Below are positions 42,281-52,959 of a stretch of DNA of 64,000 bases, one piece after another; positions within the stretch are counted from its first letter, which is position 1, and each line of letters opens with the position of its first letter. This DNA is from Psococerastis gibbosa (taxonomy: Eukaryota; Arthropoda; Insecta; Psocodea; Psocidae): assembly GCA_963971405.1 (NCBI GenBank), contig OZ020491.1:30245019-30309018 (forward strand). The letters run 5' to 3'. The notes below the pieces were generated by a model that saw only the letters and a program-made list of their open reading frames with translations, was not told where the DNA came from and did not search any database. Both the position numbers and the translations under genes were made by a program.

Positions 42281-43420
42281 CAGTGGCGGAGCGTGCATGT
42301 AAGGCGGGGAATGCCGCATTACCCTAAAAAAATCGATGAAGGGAAAATGTCTTTTAGTTAAATAATAAAACTATACGATTATGCACAAAAAAGTTTGGAA
42401 CATGACTCATCAGCCTGACATTGTGTTGCGATATAAGAGTAGAGAACTGGGAAGGCAGCAGGCCACCCGGCAGGCGTAGTCATTTCTGTGAGGCACTAGC
42501 ATTTGTGTGTTAATAAACCATATGGGGCCTTATCATAGGAAAAAAAATAGGTAAGCTAAGTACACGCTAAAAACTCGGATTGCAGTTTTCAAAATGTGTA
42601 GCTACGTGGCAACAAATCCTTAGAATGTATTTAGAATTTAGTTGAAATCCATAAGAAGCCACGTTCAAATAAGATTGTGTGAGCATGATGTTGTCAACGC
42701 AGTCTAAGAAAATTAAGAATCTCGCCACGTTGTAATTCAAGTATTTTCTTTTTTGTTTTCAAATTTTAACGTTTTAAGAAGATCCAACATGCTATATAAA
42801 ATGATGCATGTTTCCTTCTTCTTTAACTTCAACGACATAAATAGTGGGAAACATCAAAACAGGGCTGCCATTTTCCGGTAAACTCTCCCAATACCGGGGA
42901 ATTTCAATAGGCTTCGAGGGTAGCGTTGTACTGTCCTCCCCTAAACGCTAAGGGTTGCTTTATTCCCATTTCCCCGGAATTCACTTACTTCTTTGACCGC
43001 GTGTGCGTTTTCAGCCGGTGTTACTTATTATTAATTAATTATTGTTTTGTTTTTAGTTTTTCTTTGCATGTGATTGTGCAATTGTTTATACGGTTCCAAG
43101 TGACCATGTGTGAATGTCTGATTGACGAATTAAAGCAGAAATCTTTCTCTGCTTGTACATATGGGGAGAAACGTCGGTGCCGTAAAAAAATGCCTACTGT
43201 ACTTGGTATCTTGGGGGGGGGGGGGGGTAGTTGTGGGTCAAAATAGGAAAAACATATGATGTAGGATCGATTAAATCAGAGCATAATAAATTAATTTACA
43301 ATCGATTTACCAAATTTTTTTTTGGGGGGTGCCCCCCTTCGCTGTACCCGTCCTTGCTTCGTATATAATAAAATTGTTCTTCAAGCATTACACTCGCAAT
43401 CATCCCACGCTCCGCCGCTG
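42281..43420. mobile_element. hAT-like element, 1140 bp, no transposase
   Basis: Inverted ends CAGTGGCGGAGCGTG and CAGCGGCGGAGCGTG (14/15) are flanked by CAAATTCT (42273-42280) and CAAGTTCT (43421-43428), 7/8 identical. No long transposase frame. A fragment of element F lies inside at 43205-43356. It may be two nested elements that share the outer ends. Confidence 0.7.
43205..43356. mobile_element. Element F fragment inside the 1140-bp element
   Basis: Shares GGGTAGTTGTG and the CGTCCTTG end with 23933-24148. The left end is missing. Confidence 0.5.
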
Positions 43421-43582
43421 CAAGTTCTCTTAAGTCTGTGCACTAACGCAATACTTCGCGCAGGGCCGAGCGAAAGGCTCCAATTGAATTCTATTGCTTA
43501 ATAGCACCGTCCAGTGTGTAAAATTACGATTATCAATTATAAAACTTTTGTACAATTTCCACAAATATAATTAAAAATAAAA

Positions 43583-43634
43583 AGTTACAGCTGTTTCAGT
43601 GATAACACCATCATCAGACTAACAAGTTTCAACA
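43583..43634 (-). ncRNA. Hammerhead-ribozyme-like motif
   Basis: The minus strand has CTGATGA, a short stem GGTG-TTAT-CACT, then GAAAC, followed by ACAG/CTGT that could form a minimal stem III and a cleavage-type triplet GTA. This is the order of a type I hammerhead core. Stem I pairs for only about three bases, so the copy may be inactive. Hammerheads are known from Penelope-like terminal repeats, and one lies just 3' of the GIY-YIG relic here. Confidence 0.45.
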
Positions 43635-44105
43635 GAGCACTAACCGCTAAACCGATGGGAGGGGGAGGGGCACAGTGGCAGCTAGGTCAAGGAGTGGGGA
43701 GGGATGTGCGAAAGTTATGCCATTTACAAGATTGAGATTATTAGACAATGTTTTTTTTTATATTTCGATACAATCCAATCTATCTAAGAGCTTTCCTTTC
43801 GTACAGTGATGTAAAATTTTATAAGTTGAGAATTCAGAAGTATGCTCTGAGGTAGTTAGGTGTTCAGCAAAAGCTGAATCGCAATCTTGTTTACCAACGG
43901 CGGTGCTCACTAATGCGATCTTTGAAATTGCGGCCTGTTTGGCCAATGTAAGTAATGTTACAGTTATCGCAACACAATTGGTAAACACCTGACCTTCTAA
44001 AATTCTCAACTACGTCTTTACGATTAATAAAAGCCCCGCGTCTAGCCTGTTATATTTTAAAAATCCCTTTTAAAGTAACGAATTTCTTCTTACCTCCACG
44101 TTCTT
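43583..44105 (-). mobile_element. Penelope-like element relic with GIY-YIG nuclease remnant
   Basis: On the minus strand the frame GVYQLCCDNCNITYIGQTGR (about 43930-44000) is the GIY-YIG endonuclease signature of Penelope-like retroelements. It is preceded by a basic linker and followed, after a frameshift, by SAFAEHLTTSEH and KGKLLDRLDCIEI, the normal domain end. The reverse transcriptase is absent. The 3' flank contains a hammerhead-like motif, as in other Penelope elements. Dead copy. Confidence 0.75.
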
Positions 44106-44232
44106 ATGTTATATATATATATTATAACTTACTCACTCTAAAGCAGTGGCAGTAAGAGACATATCGTTAGTCGTGTAAGCTCGGCCATATTCTTGGAAAC
44201 GATACCGTATTGTTGAAATTTAGTCCTTGAGT

Positions 44233-44488
44233 TTCTATATGAAATTGGCAGTTTACTTAGTTATTTTGCCAATGCCTCTATCAATACTTCAAAAATATGT
44301 GACCTACTTATTTGTAAAAGGTGGGTCGCGAAAAGGTTCCGCATCTCCTTGGTGGGGAGTTTTTATACGAAATTGGCAATTTACTTAGTTATTTTGCCAA
44401 TGCCTCTATCAATACTTCAAAAATATGTAACCTACTTATTTGTAAAAGGTGGGTCGCGAAAAGGTTCCGCATCTCCTTGGTGGGTCGA
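44233..44488. repeat. 128-bp tandem duplication
   Basis: GAAATTGGCA starts at 44241 and again at 44369. The two units differ at only a few bases across GTTATTTTGCCAATGCCTCT and GGTGGGTCGCGAAAAGGTTC, so it is recent. Confidence 0.9.
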
Positions 44489-45135
44489 GCTATTAAAATG
44501 GTGGGGAACCGCTACAATAATTGATTGCATCGCATTAATAATCTAATTAATAATCACATTGCTTTAGATCCTCTTACTTACTATGGAAGCGAGTACTACC
44601 TTTCCAATCAAAAACCAATGCAATGTCTGTGGAAGTTTGTCTCTTATGAACAAATCGGATGGCCCACCCCCATTCGGCCCTAACTATTTTATGTAGAAAA
44701 CCGAATTTTACATTAAAAAAAATATCCATTGTAGATCGACCAAAAATGTCAATTCCCATTGAAATAATACTCTTTCTACATTTTGTTATTTGATGTGTGA
44801 CCGTGACTGGCGCCAATTGACCACAGCTTTTGAAATCCTACCTCCCGACCACTTCACTCTCCGTTATTTTTTTTCTTTTTTTCCAAATCAAGTTCAATAT
44901 TGTGGCCAATCTATGTTGAAAAAAGGCACATATCATGTATCAAAATGCTCAGAAAAAAAAATCTTCTAAGGAGTGTAATCACAGTACGTTTTATATTTTT
45001 TTATATATTATATACTTACACTACTTTATACCTTATAGATATTATATATTATTTTACTACTATAATTACTAATATTTAGCCTACTTTAGTACTGCTTTAC
45101 CGCAATGCCGAATAAATTACTTATTTTTCTTAACT
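44489..45135. other. Intergenic stretch before the IR array
   Basis: A weak minus-strand frame (44574-44816) has no recognised family. The rest is AT-rich 3' flank of the first IR-like gene. Confidence 0.35.
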
Positions 45136-46941
45136 CTAAAACCAGTATAATATTTCCATGACAAAAACCAAGCAGTTAATCACATTTAGCGTCAGAAAAA
45201 TTATAAAAATTATTGCAATATCTCTCAAAGTTAAGGCTCTTTTCTTTGTTTCGTCAATCACAACAATTTCTACACCTTTCGAGAACAAACGAAGTGCATC
45301 CGATTTAATTTTTTCCACAATTCCGGACTCAATCAAGATTTCTTGTTTTCTTGCAAACAATTCACGAAACGGATGAGCAGGTGCTATGGGCATTGCCATT
45401 GGAATCGAAGCAAAGGTATCTCGAAGAAACGTAATTAGCCTTTCACCTCCCTTTTTAGCAAAATTTACATTAAAAAATTCCCTACCCCCCCACTTTACGC
45501 AGGTTATGGCCCCAGTTCTTTCTATGGCCACTTTTACAGAGTAGTCAGTCATCCCATCAACGGCAACTATCCTACTATCTTCTATATTCGGCAGAGCAGA
45601 CCGTAAAGTGCTCTTATAGTCTGGCCCTACGTAAAATGTTAAGCCAGCCTTATAGGCGTCTTCATAAGTCTTCAATGGCCTTGAAGTCCTCGGTTTCATA
45701 AGCATTGTTGCAAAGTTAGTCTTATAAATTGTGCAAACTACGAGAGAATAAATAAATAGTGGGATTAAAAAGCCTTTGAATGTGGTTTGGGTAGCTCTGT
45801 GTGTTATACTCACTTCCAAATGACAGCCTAATACGATAAACAAGGAATCTAGGGGTGTGTGAAAATGTGTTAACGTTAAAAGTAAGCAGAATGTAATGAA
45901 TGATCCTATTATGATAAGTGATATTGAAAATGGCAAGGCGGTGTAAATGACGCTAAAGTTTGATATGGGCATAGGACTGGGGACTACAATCATGAGTTCA
46001 AGCACGTCAAAGGCTGGTAGGCAAGTTGAAGGCCTTTTTATTGGAGACTCTCGAATAATGATGTCTATTTCAAATGTGTTTAGCTTGTAATTTAACATGT
46101 CACGGTCTTCTAAAAAACTTAATGACTGGTTGTTGGAATGAACATCACATGAAAATTTGTAATGTTTCAAAATAGTTTCCAACATTGGTTCTATGGTTAA
46201 TGCTCGTTTTACTTTTGGCACACCTGCTATAATAGTATAATTATCGAAGTTGTTGGGTAATTCAGAAAAAAATTTGGATTCTTTCGGTTTGGTTTCGCAT
46301 TGATTTATTTTCCTCCATGTTATATTCCTTTTCGGGGGATTGAAAGCATAGAAATTGAGAATATCATTCTCAACTACGGCAACTGACGTATAAAACCCAC
46401 GAGCTCTTTCCCAAATAGTTACAAAAATTTCGTTTATGTCTTTACTGGTGCAGTTGGCGTTAATAAATAGAAAATTCCTCGTGGATGACTTGATTATGTC
46501 GTGAGATCTGTAAATCAAGTAATCGTCTACCACTTCTTCACTTGAGCACGAAGAAACTATAATTAACAATATTCGTAAAGTTATGATATTAATGACTGGG
46601 GCGTAATCACTCCCTTCTGTGGTCCAGTTAGGATTTCCTCTTGGTAGATTGTTGTAGACTATTAAACTATGACTTAAATTAGACACGAGTCCGGAAATCA
46701 AGTGCGATTGCTTGAAGTCGTCTTCAACGTACTGCAGGTGTCTTTTATTATGGGTAAGCAAAGGGGGTTGCTGATTCCGATGTGAATGGATACCTACTCC
46801 TATACAATTGTATCCAGGTTGGGCTGTGGTAATAATTGCGTCGTGTAAGCAAGTTGTTACATGCTGACTTCCAACAATGATTCTTCCCATCAAAATCAAC
46901 TGCGATATTATTGATGCGATCGATATTTTAGACGAACTCAT
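45136..46941 (-). CDS. Ionotropic-receptor-like channel 1, 601 residues
   Basis: Divergent member of the ionotropic glutamate receptor/IR superfamily, expected to be a ligand-gated cation channel subunit in sensory cell membranes. Single exon, ATG start. Residues 1-25 form a signal-peptide-like segment ending VGSQ; 26-330 are the extracellular N-terminal and S1 part with several N-glycosylation sites. M1 is about 336-358, the pore loop 361-382 (DSLFIVLGCHLEVS) and M2 390-412 with IYKTNFATML, the counterpart of the iGluR SYTANLAAFL motif. S2 follows (GLTFYVGP, ERTGAITC, APAHPF), and M3 is about 568-596. The length suits a divergent IR that lacks the classic long amino-terminal domain. Glutamate-binding residues are not evident. 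Unlike the other four, position TCVKWGG lacks the second cysteine of TCxKxxC. Most distal of the tandem array. Confidence 0.87.
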   Translation of the reverse strand: MSSSKISIASIISQLILMGRIIVGSQHVTTCLHDAIITTAQPGYNCIGVGIHSHRNQQPPLLTHNKRHLQYVEDDFKQSHLISGLVSNLSHSLIVYNNLPRGNPNWTTEGSDYAPVINIITLRILLIIVSSCSSEEVVDDYLIYRSHDIIKSSTRNFLFINANCTSKDINEIFVTIWERARGFYTSVAVVENDILNFYAFNPPKRNITWRKINQCETKPKESKFFSELPNNFDNYTIIAGVPKVKRALTIEPMLETILKHYKFSCDVHSNNQSLSFLEDRDMLNYKLNTFEIDIIIRESPIKRPSTCLPAFDVLELMIVVPSPMPISNFSVIYTALPFSISLIIIGSFITFCLLLTLTHFHTPLDSLFIVLGCHLEVSITHRATQTTFKGFLIPLFIYSLVVCTIYKTNFATMLMKPRTSRPLKTYEDAYKAGLTFYVGPDYKSTLRSALPNIEDSRIVAVDGMTDYSVKVAIERTGAITCVKWGGREFFNVNFAKKGGERLITFLRDTFASIPMAMPIAPAHPFRELFARKQEILIESGIVEKIKSDALRLFSKGVEIVVIDETKKRALTLRDIAIIFIIFLTLNVINCLVFVMEILYWF

Positions 46942-47569
46942 TCTTGATAGGTTTAATATTCAATATGCAAGATTATCTTTCGTCATTCCAACGATGTTGT
47001 CGATTCTTCTTCTCCTCTTGTCCCTGTTGGAGGGATTAGAAGAAATGAAAAGTTCCTGCCCCTATTTCAGACGTTAACCAGAATTCTAGCTACATGCAAT
47101 ATGCATAACCGTATGTCAGTTTTCTTGATTCATAAAAACAATTACACATAAGCCTAGCCTACAGGTAAACAGGACCCTTCTGAAACTAGTCATAATATAG
47201 TAGTATGAAATAAATAAATGAAACTGTTGAGGGTATTAGCAAAGTTAAAGTTGAACGAAGTTGAAGTTCTTGATGTAAAATTGTCTGTTGTCTAAACAAT
47301 TGCTTTAAATACTTTGTCTCTGTAGTGAGTTTGTATTGTTTGCGTTTCGACTTTTCATTTAAATTTCCTTCGATCGATAGGAATCAGACCTACGTAGTTA
47401 GGTTCATTTCGCCATTTAGGCTGATGAGTGCTCATAAGCATGAATCGACGGATGATTCTTTTTTTCATCAGATGAATCTAGATTGTTTCTACATTCTTAA
47501 TTTTTATGGGTGCTGCTAGAGAAAACTTACCACAATGTGCTACAATTACTCAAGCTGTTGGGATGCTTA
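46942..47569. other. Upstream flank of IR-like 1
   Basis: A TATA-like TATTGAATATT lies about 20-30 bases before the ATG on the minus strand. The GTCTGTTG segment near 47282 resembles one near 52484 upstream of IR-like 2. No gene recognised. Confidence 0.35.
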
Positions 47570-47880
47570 GTACTAGAGTTACCACTAATTCATTTGATGT
47601 GCTTCTTAAACCCACTTAGCCAGCTGACTGTGACACATAAGATAAATTCTGAAACAGTTTTAAATCACGTTCGTTGTCCTAATGGAAGTAGAGTTACCGT
47701 TGATACATTTGATGTGCTTCTGAAACCCACTTAACCAGCTGACTGACATAAAAAACAAATTCTGATAAACTGTTTTAATCACGTTCGCTGTCATAATGAA
47801 ACCACTTAGCCAGCTGACTGTGACATAAGGGAAAAATTGTCATAAACAGTTTTAAATCACGTTACTTGTTATGAATGGAA
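47570..47880. repeat. Three tandem copies of a ~115-bp unit
   Basis: CCCACTTAGCCAGCTGACTG recurs at 47611, 47726 and 47811 (the third unit is shortened), each followed by AACAGTTTTAAATCACGTT. Intergenic between IR-like 1 and 2. Confidence 0.8.
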
Positions 47881-48647
47881 GCGCAATAAGAGATAGTTTA
47901 CGATATGCGGGATTAAATCTGTTTATTGTTATGATGAGACACATTTGTAATAATGACTATTCTGCATGCAAGTAGTCCATTAGGGTTGTCGTCGCTAGTG
48001 TTCTGATTTTGAATCGTAATTCTTCCGTTCTATTCATAGTTTGCGAAGGAAAACTGCTTAGTTTTGGCACAGGGTTTGTTGACCCCGCGTGAGGCCCGAA
48101 CGTTAAATTCAATCTATTGAGCTTAGGCTCGATTCCCGCCTCTATTGTTTTCCTATTAGGAGTTTTCAATAATATGTTGCTGTGGCATTTAAAAGACGTT
48201 TTTATTAAAACATTTGTTAGCCTTGATATCACAAGCCTCCAGCAAAATGTGACATGCGGAACCTACTTGGAACTGGAAAGGAGAACGGCCCAGAGCAAAG
48301 ATGAATAGAGAAGAAATTGGAAAGACTTTCTGCAATTCTAAACCAATCTATAGATTGTGACTACAGAAAAAGAAAAACAAATGGTTGAAGAGTTTTGGCC
48401 CAAATACTTTATATGTGTAATTTTAAAATATTTGAATGAAGATAAAATGATACTGTTGGAGATGCTGAAATTTCTTGAACTAATTTAATTTGAACGTGAA
48501 CTTACTCTGTTATTATTTTACTATTTGTATATTTATATCTCCAAAATTCCACATTTCTTAATGAAATTGATTGCTACTGAATTTTTGAAACCGTAATATT
48601 ATATTTATATTTACGTATATTATATTTTTATTTACTGTTTCTTCGAA
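47881..48647. other. Intergenic stretch between IR-like 1 and 2
   Basis: Contains a conserved upstream block at 47948-47987 (see findings). Otherwise no gene or repeat recognised. Confidence 0.35.
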
Positions 48648-48860
48648 TAAAGACCGGTACACACGGACGAGTCGCATGCCGGTGACTTGCTGAGAAATTT
48701 GTCATTGTTAGCAAATGGGTGGTTGGAGAACCACTGAGTCAACTTTTGAAGATTTCGGAGTTTGGTGTGAAGCCGAGGGGTTTCCCCTCGACACGCCCTG
48801 AAAATGCGTCGAAGTAAAAAATCGTCAGATGTGTATTCAGAAATCGACCGTGTCACCGAT
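48648..48860 (-). mobile_element. Dispersed repeat H, copy 1
   Basis: Starts AAGACCGGTACACACGGACG and is similar along 200 bp to 57122-57335 (GAAGCCGA, GTTTYCYCTYGACACGCC). Probably a terminal part of a DNA transposon; superfamily unknown. Confidence 0.45.
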
Positions 48861-49343
48861 AGGTTAGCTGGTAGAGTAGCCCTTCGGGGCTAAAGCTCAT
48901 TTCATTTAACCAGCGAATTTGTTCCGATGCCGAATTTCCCAGCGCGTTGCTGGCGTGGAACGCGCACTAAGCCTAATTGCGCGTTCTCGGTAGTCCGATG
49001 CTGCTATTTCAGAGCTCTTAAATATAAATATCTAAAGGATTTTCTTGCCAGGTTACCCTGTCACTTTTGCTACAAACATAATGCAACGTATTTTCCTTAA
49101 AAGTACATTTTTCATGTGGTTTGTTTGTGTTAGTATGTTTTGGTCGAAGTAAATAAATCAGGAAGAAGTAATATTTCAGAAGAACTCTCTAAAATAACTA
49201 GTCTAATCTCGTAACAGTAAGTACAATACTAGTAGAATATACGTAAGTGCCGAAACTATTTAAAAATCTATACTTTTTAAGGTAGTTATGAAAAACACCA
49301 TCGGATATTATAAAAATAAAAAACATAAATGCCATAAATATTA
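48861..49343. other. 3' flank of IR-like 2
   Basis: A GGTTAGCTGGTAGAGTAGCC segment near 48863 looks like a tRNA A box, but no B box is in register. AT-rich after 49030. Confidence 0.35.
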
Positions 49344-51155
49344 TCAGGAACGCGCCCCTAGACGAGGACATATTTCGACAATGAAAACCAAAAAGTTAAG
49401 CACGGTTAACATGACAAATATGTAAAATATTATGCCTAAATCTCTGAAAGTAAGTGCTCTTTTCTCGTCCCCATCAACCGCAGTATGCGTCCCCTTGACT
49501 AAGTCAGCAATGTAGTCTCCATTAATTTTCTGTAGTATTCCTGACTCAACAACAACCGCTTGTATTCTCGCTATGGCTGGATAAAATGGGTGGGCCGGCG
49601 CCATGGGATAGGCAAGAGGAATTGACGCTAAGGGATCCTGCAGAACTGTAATCAACTTTTCTCCTCCCTGATCACCAAAATATATGTTAAAGAAATCTCT
49701 ACATGCCATTTTTACACAGGTTATTGCTCCAGTGCGTTCTATCGCCACTTTCCTGGAGTACGCATCAGCATCGTCAATTGCTACTATCCTCTTTTTGTCA
49801 ATAATCGGCAGAGCAGACCGCAAAGTTTCCTCATAACCTGGGCTAACGTAAAATGTTAAACCAGCCTCATACACGTCTTCTAAGGTTGTCAACGGCATGG
49901 AAGTTCTGGGTTTTGTTAGAAGTGCGGCAAAGTTTGTCTTGTATATTGTGGTAACTAAAAAGGAATACAGGAATATTGGCACCAAGAAACCTTTGTATGC
50001 AGACCGTGATACTCTACGAGAAATACTTACTTCTAAGTGGCATCCTAACGCGATAAATACTGAATCCAGTGGGGATTCTGACTGAAAGTATTTAAAACTG
50101 AGCAGTAGACAAAATGAAATGAATGACCCCATGATGATTAGCCATACTGACAATGGTAAAGCATTGTATATGACTTCGAAATTTGGGATGGGTGAGGGGC
50201 TTGGCACTGCAAACATCAGTTCAACTACATCGAGTGCGGGTAAACTGATAGTTCGCTGTATAGCAAGTAAAGCTATAATTATATCTATTTCATATTTGTT
50301 CAACTTAACAAAGCACTCTTGCAGCATGTCTGCAATGGATGTTGCTGACTCGTTGTTTGCAACTGCTGCGTCAGTAATTTTGAGGTGATTCATTATTGTT
50401 TTGAAAACACGTTCAGCTGTGGTTGGAGGATCAGATAAGAAAGAACCAGTCATGAGGGTATAGTTTTGGAAGTTATTGGGGAGTTCAGGGAAAAACTGTA
50501 ATTCTTTCAATTGGGTTTTGCAGTGATTAATTTTACCCCATGTGATATTTTTGTGTGGGGAATTAAAAGTATAAAAATTGAGTGTATCATCTTCGACCAT
50601 TGCCACTGATGTATAGAAACCGCGTAATCGAGACCAAAATGCGTGAAAAATAACGTTAATATCATTGTTAGTGCAATTGGCATTAACAAATAAGAATAGT
50701 TTCGTCGTTGATGCAATTATGTCGTAAGATCTGTAAATTATTACATCATCAACAATGGTTTCACTAGAGCAAGTAGTGACAGTAACTATAAGTAATCGTA
50801 GAGTCATAATATTCATGACTAGCTTATGTTCATTTCCAGTGGATGAGTTAGCATTTTCTTTGGCTGGATTCTTGTAAACAAGAAAGCTACGATTTGCCTT
50901 AGACATGAGAAGAGATATCAGTTGGGATTGTTCAAAGACTTCTTTAGGGTTGAATAACTGTCGCCGTTTCAAATGTCGTGTTTGCTGATGGTGGAGTCCA
51001 TGTACACCCACACCTATGTATTCCCCATGTTTGGTGGTTTCCTCAATTGCTCCATGTAGACACGTCGTAATACGCTGACTTCCAATAGCTTTGTTGATAG
51101 TTATGAACGTTGATAATATTAATGTAGCAGATGCAGACGAAGCCGCCCATGTTAT
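49344..51155 (-). CDS. IR-like channel 2, open frame without an ATG
   Basis: Same architecture as gene 1: S1, M1 (ALPLSVWLIIMGSFI), pore loop (DSVFIALGCHLEVS), M2 with IYKTNFAALL, S2 (FYVSPGYEETL, ERTGAITC, APAHPF) and M3. The cysteine pair TCVKMAC is present. The frame is open from upstream of 51155 to the stop at 49344, about 603 residues. Where paralogues have their ATG this gene has ATA (51155-51153, ATA-ACA-TGG), and the next in-frame ATG comes only about 85 codons later, beyond the signal segment. An AG acceptor (GGATTTCCAG) just precedes, so an upstream exon is possible, but paralogues have none. Either the start is lost or unusual initiation is used. Repeat E begins 32 bp upstream. 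Confidence 0.78.
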   Translation of the reverse strand: MTWAASSASATLILSTFITINKAIGSQRITTCLHGAIEETTKHGEYIGVGVHGLHHQQTRHLKRRQLFNPKEVFEQSQLISLLMSKANRSFLVYKNPAKENANSSTGNEHKLVMNIMTLRLLIVTVTTCSSETIVDDVIIYRSYDIIASTTKLFLFVNANCTNNDINVIFHAFWSRLRGFYTSVAMVEDDTLNFYTFNSPHKNITWGKINHCKTQLKELQFFPELPNNFQNYTLMTGSFLSDPPTTAERVFKTIMNHLKITDAAVANNESATSIADMLQECFVKLNKYEIDIIIALLAIQRTISLPALDVVELMFAVPSPSPIPNFEVIYNALPLSVWLIIMGSFISFCLLLSFKYFQSESPLDSVFIALGCHLEVSISRRVSRSAYKGFLVPIFLYSFLVTTIYKTNFAALLTKPRTSMPLTTLEDVYEAGLTFYVSPGYEETLRSALPIIDKKRIVAIDDADAYSRKVAIERTGAITCVKMACRDFFNIYFGDQGGEKLITVLQDPLASIPLAYPMAPAHPFYPAIARIQAVVVESGILQKINGDYIADLVKGTHTAVDGDEKRALTFRDLGIIFYIFVMLTVLNFLVFIVEICPRLGARS

Positions 51156-51173
51156 GAGCTGGAAATCCAAAAT

Positions 51174-51186
51174 TAGATATATTTTT
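51174..51186 (-). promoter_or_regulatory. TATA-like box of IR-like 2 at the edge of repeat E
   Basis: AAATATATCTAAT on the minus strand, about 20-30 bases before the expected start codon. It is directly joined to the repeat E end (GAATCTCCCTA), so upstream control sequence has been displaced by the insertion. Confidence 0.35.
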
Positions 51187-52122
51187 TAGGGAGATTCATC
51201 TACCTATTGAGATGGCGACCAATGTTCGACTTTCGGAAAATTTCTTCACAACTTTTCATTTCATGACCCCCTGAGCCTAAAACCACCCTCCGTTCAAAAT
51301 GTTACATATATATATATATATATGTATATCAATTTTAGGAAACACTCTAAATATTATCCGGTTTGGATGAAACTTGGCACAAAAATTGATCATACAAATG
51401 CCTTGATCGAGTTCGTTAACCAGCTAGACCCGCTATTTAGTTATAAGATGGCGGCCGATTGAAAACTTATATAATTCATATCTCAGTCAATATTCGTCGC
51501 AGAGGAATGAATTAAAATCTGACTGAAAGATCGTATTATTATCTACGATAATGGTAATCTACACTTTTTACGGCAAATTTACGATTTCAAGATGACGTCC
51601 AGTCAAAGTAAAAATAATTTAATAAGTAAAAGTTCATAGTCGTCATAGTTTGGAACACAAGAGTGTTTAGTGTGTTGATGTTGTGATCGGGAAAATAATG
51701 AAGTTTTATTTTCTATTACACATAGCGTCAGTGGCGTAAAGTTGGGGGGGGGGGGCACGGTCCAACTTGCCCCCCCCCAGCTCCTTTTGGCTTTACCCCC
51801 CCCCCCCCAGCTTCGAGCATTGTAAGACGTGGTTCTTTCTTCATAGTCCCCTTTGCAGCAATATGAATATAAGCATTCTTTTTTTAGCTTTGTAAAATCT
51901 ACAGCTATACTTTACAACTATTAAAAAATGCGTAAAACTCTACAATTTTTCTATTATATTATCAATTTTTTCTTCAATCCTGCCTGATGACGTCATAAGG
52001 TCTACTTAGTTTTGCCCCCGCCATAATTCTAAAACGTTACGCCTCTGGGTAGCGTAGAGGAAAAGCAGGGTCTGCGGAATCTCCCTACACCTGATCGGCC
52101 ATAGCCGAAAGGGATTTTTTTA
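51187..52122 (-). mobile_element. Composite repeat E, copy 3, with hAT element inside
   Basis: Reverse orientation. TAGGGAGATTC at 51187, inverse end at 52087 and the CTGATCGGCCATAG extension to 52122. Interrupted at 51729-52047 by a hAT-type element. Inserted in the upstream region of IR-like 2. Confidence 0.65.
51729..52047. mobile_element. hAT-type miniature element, 319 bp, inside repeat E
   Basis: Ends CAGTGGCGTAAAGTT and CAGAGGCGTAACGTT (read inward); flanks CATAGCGT and GGTAGCGT (6/8). Same length as 24277-24595. It interrupts the E segment CATAGCGTAGGTAGCGTAGA known from copy 1. Confidence 0.75.
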
Positions 52123-52959
52123 TTACTGTTTAGAAGCATAACGGTCATATTGGATTAATTCCTTTTGGATCTAGTTGTTGATGGATTGATGGACGTTGCT
52201 TTAAAACCTTTATAATCGTTGTTAAGTATATCACGTAGGTACTCACCATGCTCGGGACTGTATATTACTTTTAGGACTTTGTAGAGGTCTAAATAAAATT
52301 TTTAGCACCGATCCGTCTGTTCAATGTTTTTTTACCCTTCATATTCCAGACCTTTCGTTTAGTTAAGTACCTTTTTGGCAGTTTGAAGACGTTTGAGAAA
52401 GAGTTTATTTGAAATGGCTTAGGATTGGGCAGTTAATAACTATTTATGACGCTTAGAACTAAGTAGGTAACATTATCCTGTGTATTGTCTGTTGCCTAAA
52501 GATAAATACTTTCAATAATGACTGGTCTGCATGCAAGTGGCCAATTAGACCGATTATTTTGGAGGTGGTGTACTTCGTATGAAAAAAGCGGTTCGTTAAC
52601 GTTAACTAGTTGATGGCAATTAACACCTCATTTCACTACAGAGTTATGCAAATGACCAATCTTTATATTTTACATGTGTACCGTAAATACAGGGCATGCT
52701 TCACTCTTAAAAGAAATTCACTTAAGACGTTATGCAGTCAGTAAAGATACGTACATAGAATCGAATATATATATTGATGCTGAGTGTTGACCAAGGTGTG
52801 TGTAAAATAGAAAATTTTAGCTTAGAGCATCGCTTTTTTTTCACCCTGGAAGTCAAACAGACTAAAAGTGATTCATGAGCGTATGCTGACTGTGTACAGT
52901 GATTCTTCTCCTTCTCCTTAGAGTACTAGTAAAATATTCTTCCAAACTCTTTAAATGGG
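52123..52959. other. Intergenic stretch upstream of IR-like 2
   Basis: Contains the conserved block at 52511-52551 (see findings). Nothing else recognised. Confidence 0.35.

Noticed and set aside
48860-48935. A tRNA gene near GGTTAGCTGGTAGAGTAGCC.
   Set aside because: Only an A-box-like segment is present; no B box or pairing arms at the right distance.
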